From positions 186,001 through 250,000 of the forward strand of contig NZ_JACSQY010000002.1 of the NCBI RefSeq assembly GCF_014836415.1: DNA of 64,000 bases. The letters are read 5' to 3'. Position 1 is the first letter of the stretch. Each line of letters opens with the position of its first letter. The notes under the pieces were generated by a model that did not search any database, was not told the origin of the DNA, and saw only the letters and a list, made by a program, of their open reading frames with translations. Position numbers and translations under genes: made by a program. This DNA is from Sporosarcina gallistercoris (GTDB taxonomy: Bacteria; Bacillota; Bacilli; Bacillales_A; Planococcaceae). Below are positions 62,771 to 64,000 of this stretch, piece after piece.

Positions 62771-64000
62771 TTATTGGCTCTTCTTTGTCAATCCGGTGAG
62801 CGATTTGGCTTTATTTACTGTCTCCATGAATTCCGAGTGTGGATTTGACGCTTCAACTATTCCAGCGCCTGACTGCACACTCACCTGACCATCTTTCACG
62901 ACCATTGTTCTTATCGTCAGGGCAAAGTCGATATTACCGTTTAGACCGATGTATCCGATTGCTCCGCCGTATATACCTCTTGGTTCTTTCTCGATCTCAT
63001 CAATCATCGCCATAGCTACAGGTTTCGGGCTGCCCGTGACCGTCCCCACCGGCAAACTCGTTTTTAGTGCATCCAGTGCGTGCAAGCCCGGCGCAAGAGT
63101 CCCCGTCACTTCAGATACAAGGTGCATGACATGCTCATATCTCACGGTTTCTTGGTATCCAGTAACTTCTACACTCGCTGGGTCACAGAACTGTTTCATT
63201 TCACTTTGGCTCAACTCAACGAGCATGTCATGTTCCGATAACTCTTTCGGATCTGCACGCAGTGATTGTTCCAGTTCTTCATCTTCTAGCACAGTCAATC
63301 CGCGTTTGCGTGTTCCTGCTATCGGATTCGTTTGGACGCGATTGCCATGAACGTGCACGAGACTTTCCGGAGATGCTCCAATGACAATATGATTATCAAA
63401 CTCCATGTAATACATATACGGTGAAGGATTCCGCTCCCTCAACAGCCGATACAGTTGGAAAGGATCTCCTTCAATATCAGCGACCATCTTTCGGGACAGG
63501 ACGACTTGCTCTGCCTTTCCTGCATGTATCTCATCGATTACTCGCTGTACGTTCGCTTCAAACGTCTGTTGGGATACAGCACTTCGATAATCCGATACCC
63601 TTATGTCTGTTTCTGCATCCGCATCACCGGTTAAAAGGATTGCTGAAAGTTCATCCAGATCGGGGGCCTGGTGGGTAGGATGAATTTCTGTATGCAATAA
63701 TGTTACTTCACTGTCCTGATGGTCATATATGACAATCGTGTCGTACACATTAAAATTAGCATTTGGGAATTCAGCGGTTGTTCCGTTCTTATCTGTTCTC
63801 CCCGCTTCATACCCGAAATAGCCAACCGCTCCTCCCGTGAATGGAAATTCGCTGTTATCCGTCACCCGTGGCATGAGCCGTTTCAGCAATGTGAATAATT
63901 CCCCTTCATGAACAAACGACTCACCTCCAGAATAATTCGTTTCTTCCACACCATCCGGATGTCCTTTGTACGCTTTCAGAGGATTGGCACCTATGAACGA
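62771..64000 (-). CDS. trpE: Anthranilate synthase component I, 5' part beyond the window
   Basis: TrpE makes anthranilate from chorismate with a glutaminase partner. The visible 409 residues continue open to the last base, beginning SFIGANPLKAYKGHPDG, so roughly 50 N-terminal residues are missing. Catalytic blocks are YYMEFDNHIVIGASPESLV, AGTRKRG, ELSEHDMLVELSQSE, VSEVTGTLAPG, PVGTVTGSPK and YGGAIGYIGLNG. The matching trpG is not in the visible operon, as in Bacillus where PabA serves both pathways. Confidence 0.95.
   Translation of the reverse strand, partial: SFIGANPLKAYKGHPDGVEETNYSGGESFVHEGELFTLLKRLMPRVTDNSEFPFTGGAVGYFGYEAGRTDKNGTTAEFPNANFNVYDTIVIYDHQDSEVTLLHTEIHPTHQAPDLDELSAILLTGDADAETDIRVSDYRSAVSQQTFEANVQRVIDEIHAGKAEQVVLSRKMVADIEGDPFQLYRLLRERNPSPYMYYMEFDNHIVIGASPESLVHVHGNRVQTNPIAGTRKRGLTVLEDEELEQSLRADPKELSEHDMLVELSQSEMKQFCDPASVEVTGYQETVRYEHVMHLVSEVTGTLAPGLHALDALKTSLPVGTVTGSPKPVAMAMIDEIEKEPRGIYGGAIGYIGLNGNIDFALTIRTMVVKDGQVSVQSGAGIVEASNPHSEFMETVNKAKSLTGLTKKSQ

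Overview
The window is chromosomal DNA of a low-to-mid GC, spore-forming Firmicute, most likely of the Planococcaceae (Sporosarcina-like; the genus is an inference). The evidence is the Bacillus-type origin-proximal gene order, sigH, a CotD-like coat gene, the bacillithiol-linked ytxJ, and the riboswitch, T-box, CtsR and BirA control elements. No rRNA, tRNA, CRISPR array, insertion sequence or prophage was seen.

1-19.4 kb, minus strand: this is the conserved cluster ctsR-mcsA-mcsB-clpC-radA-yacL-ispD-ispF-gltX-(T-box)-cysE-cysS-mrnC-rlmB-rae1-sigH-rpmG-secE-nusG-rplK-rplA-rplJ-rplL-rsmC, read right to left. It couples heat-shock proteolysis, recombination, isoprenoid precursors, aminoacylation, RNA processing and ribosome synthesis. 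The disA gene, which lies between radA and yacL in Bacillus, is absent. Control elements include two CtsR operators, a cysteine T-box, an L10 leader attenuator and two L1-site-like motifs.

19.6-37.7 kb: mixed accessory and metabolic genes. They include a GNAT enzyme, an unknown membrane protein, bioY behind a BirA operator, a SAM-riboswitch operon (yitJ-metH), cotD, a DCC thiol protein, an aldehyde dehydrogenase/DUF779 pair, htrA beside an OmpR-type two-component system, a decayed universal-stress-protein fragment, a WrbA-like flavoprotein and a protein with Fn3-like modules.

37.8-41.5 kb: a TPP-riboswitch thiamin salvage operon (tenA-thiM-thiD-thiE-thiW), followed by an unusual array of nine 20-bp TTATGAGC repeats.

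41.8-52 kb: a histidine phosphatase, an arginine-deiminase-fold enzyme and D-serine dehydratase, then a lipid-flavoured stretch. That stretch holds the desaturase des with desKR, a FabG-like reductase, and the operon plsY-like / GNAT-aminotransferase fusion / ytxJ, which is divergent from a PAP2 phosphatase. The fusion operon is the best candidate here for an undescribed pathway.

52-64 kb: an alkyltransferase-like protein, mscL, a 30-residue membrane protein, VOC and coiled-coil proteins, a thioesterase, a murein-peptide recycling pair (NlpC/P60 and LD-carboxypeptidase), a DUF4003 protein, and the trpEDCFBA operon with trpE cut by the window end.
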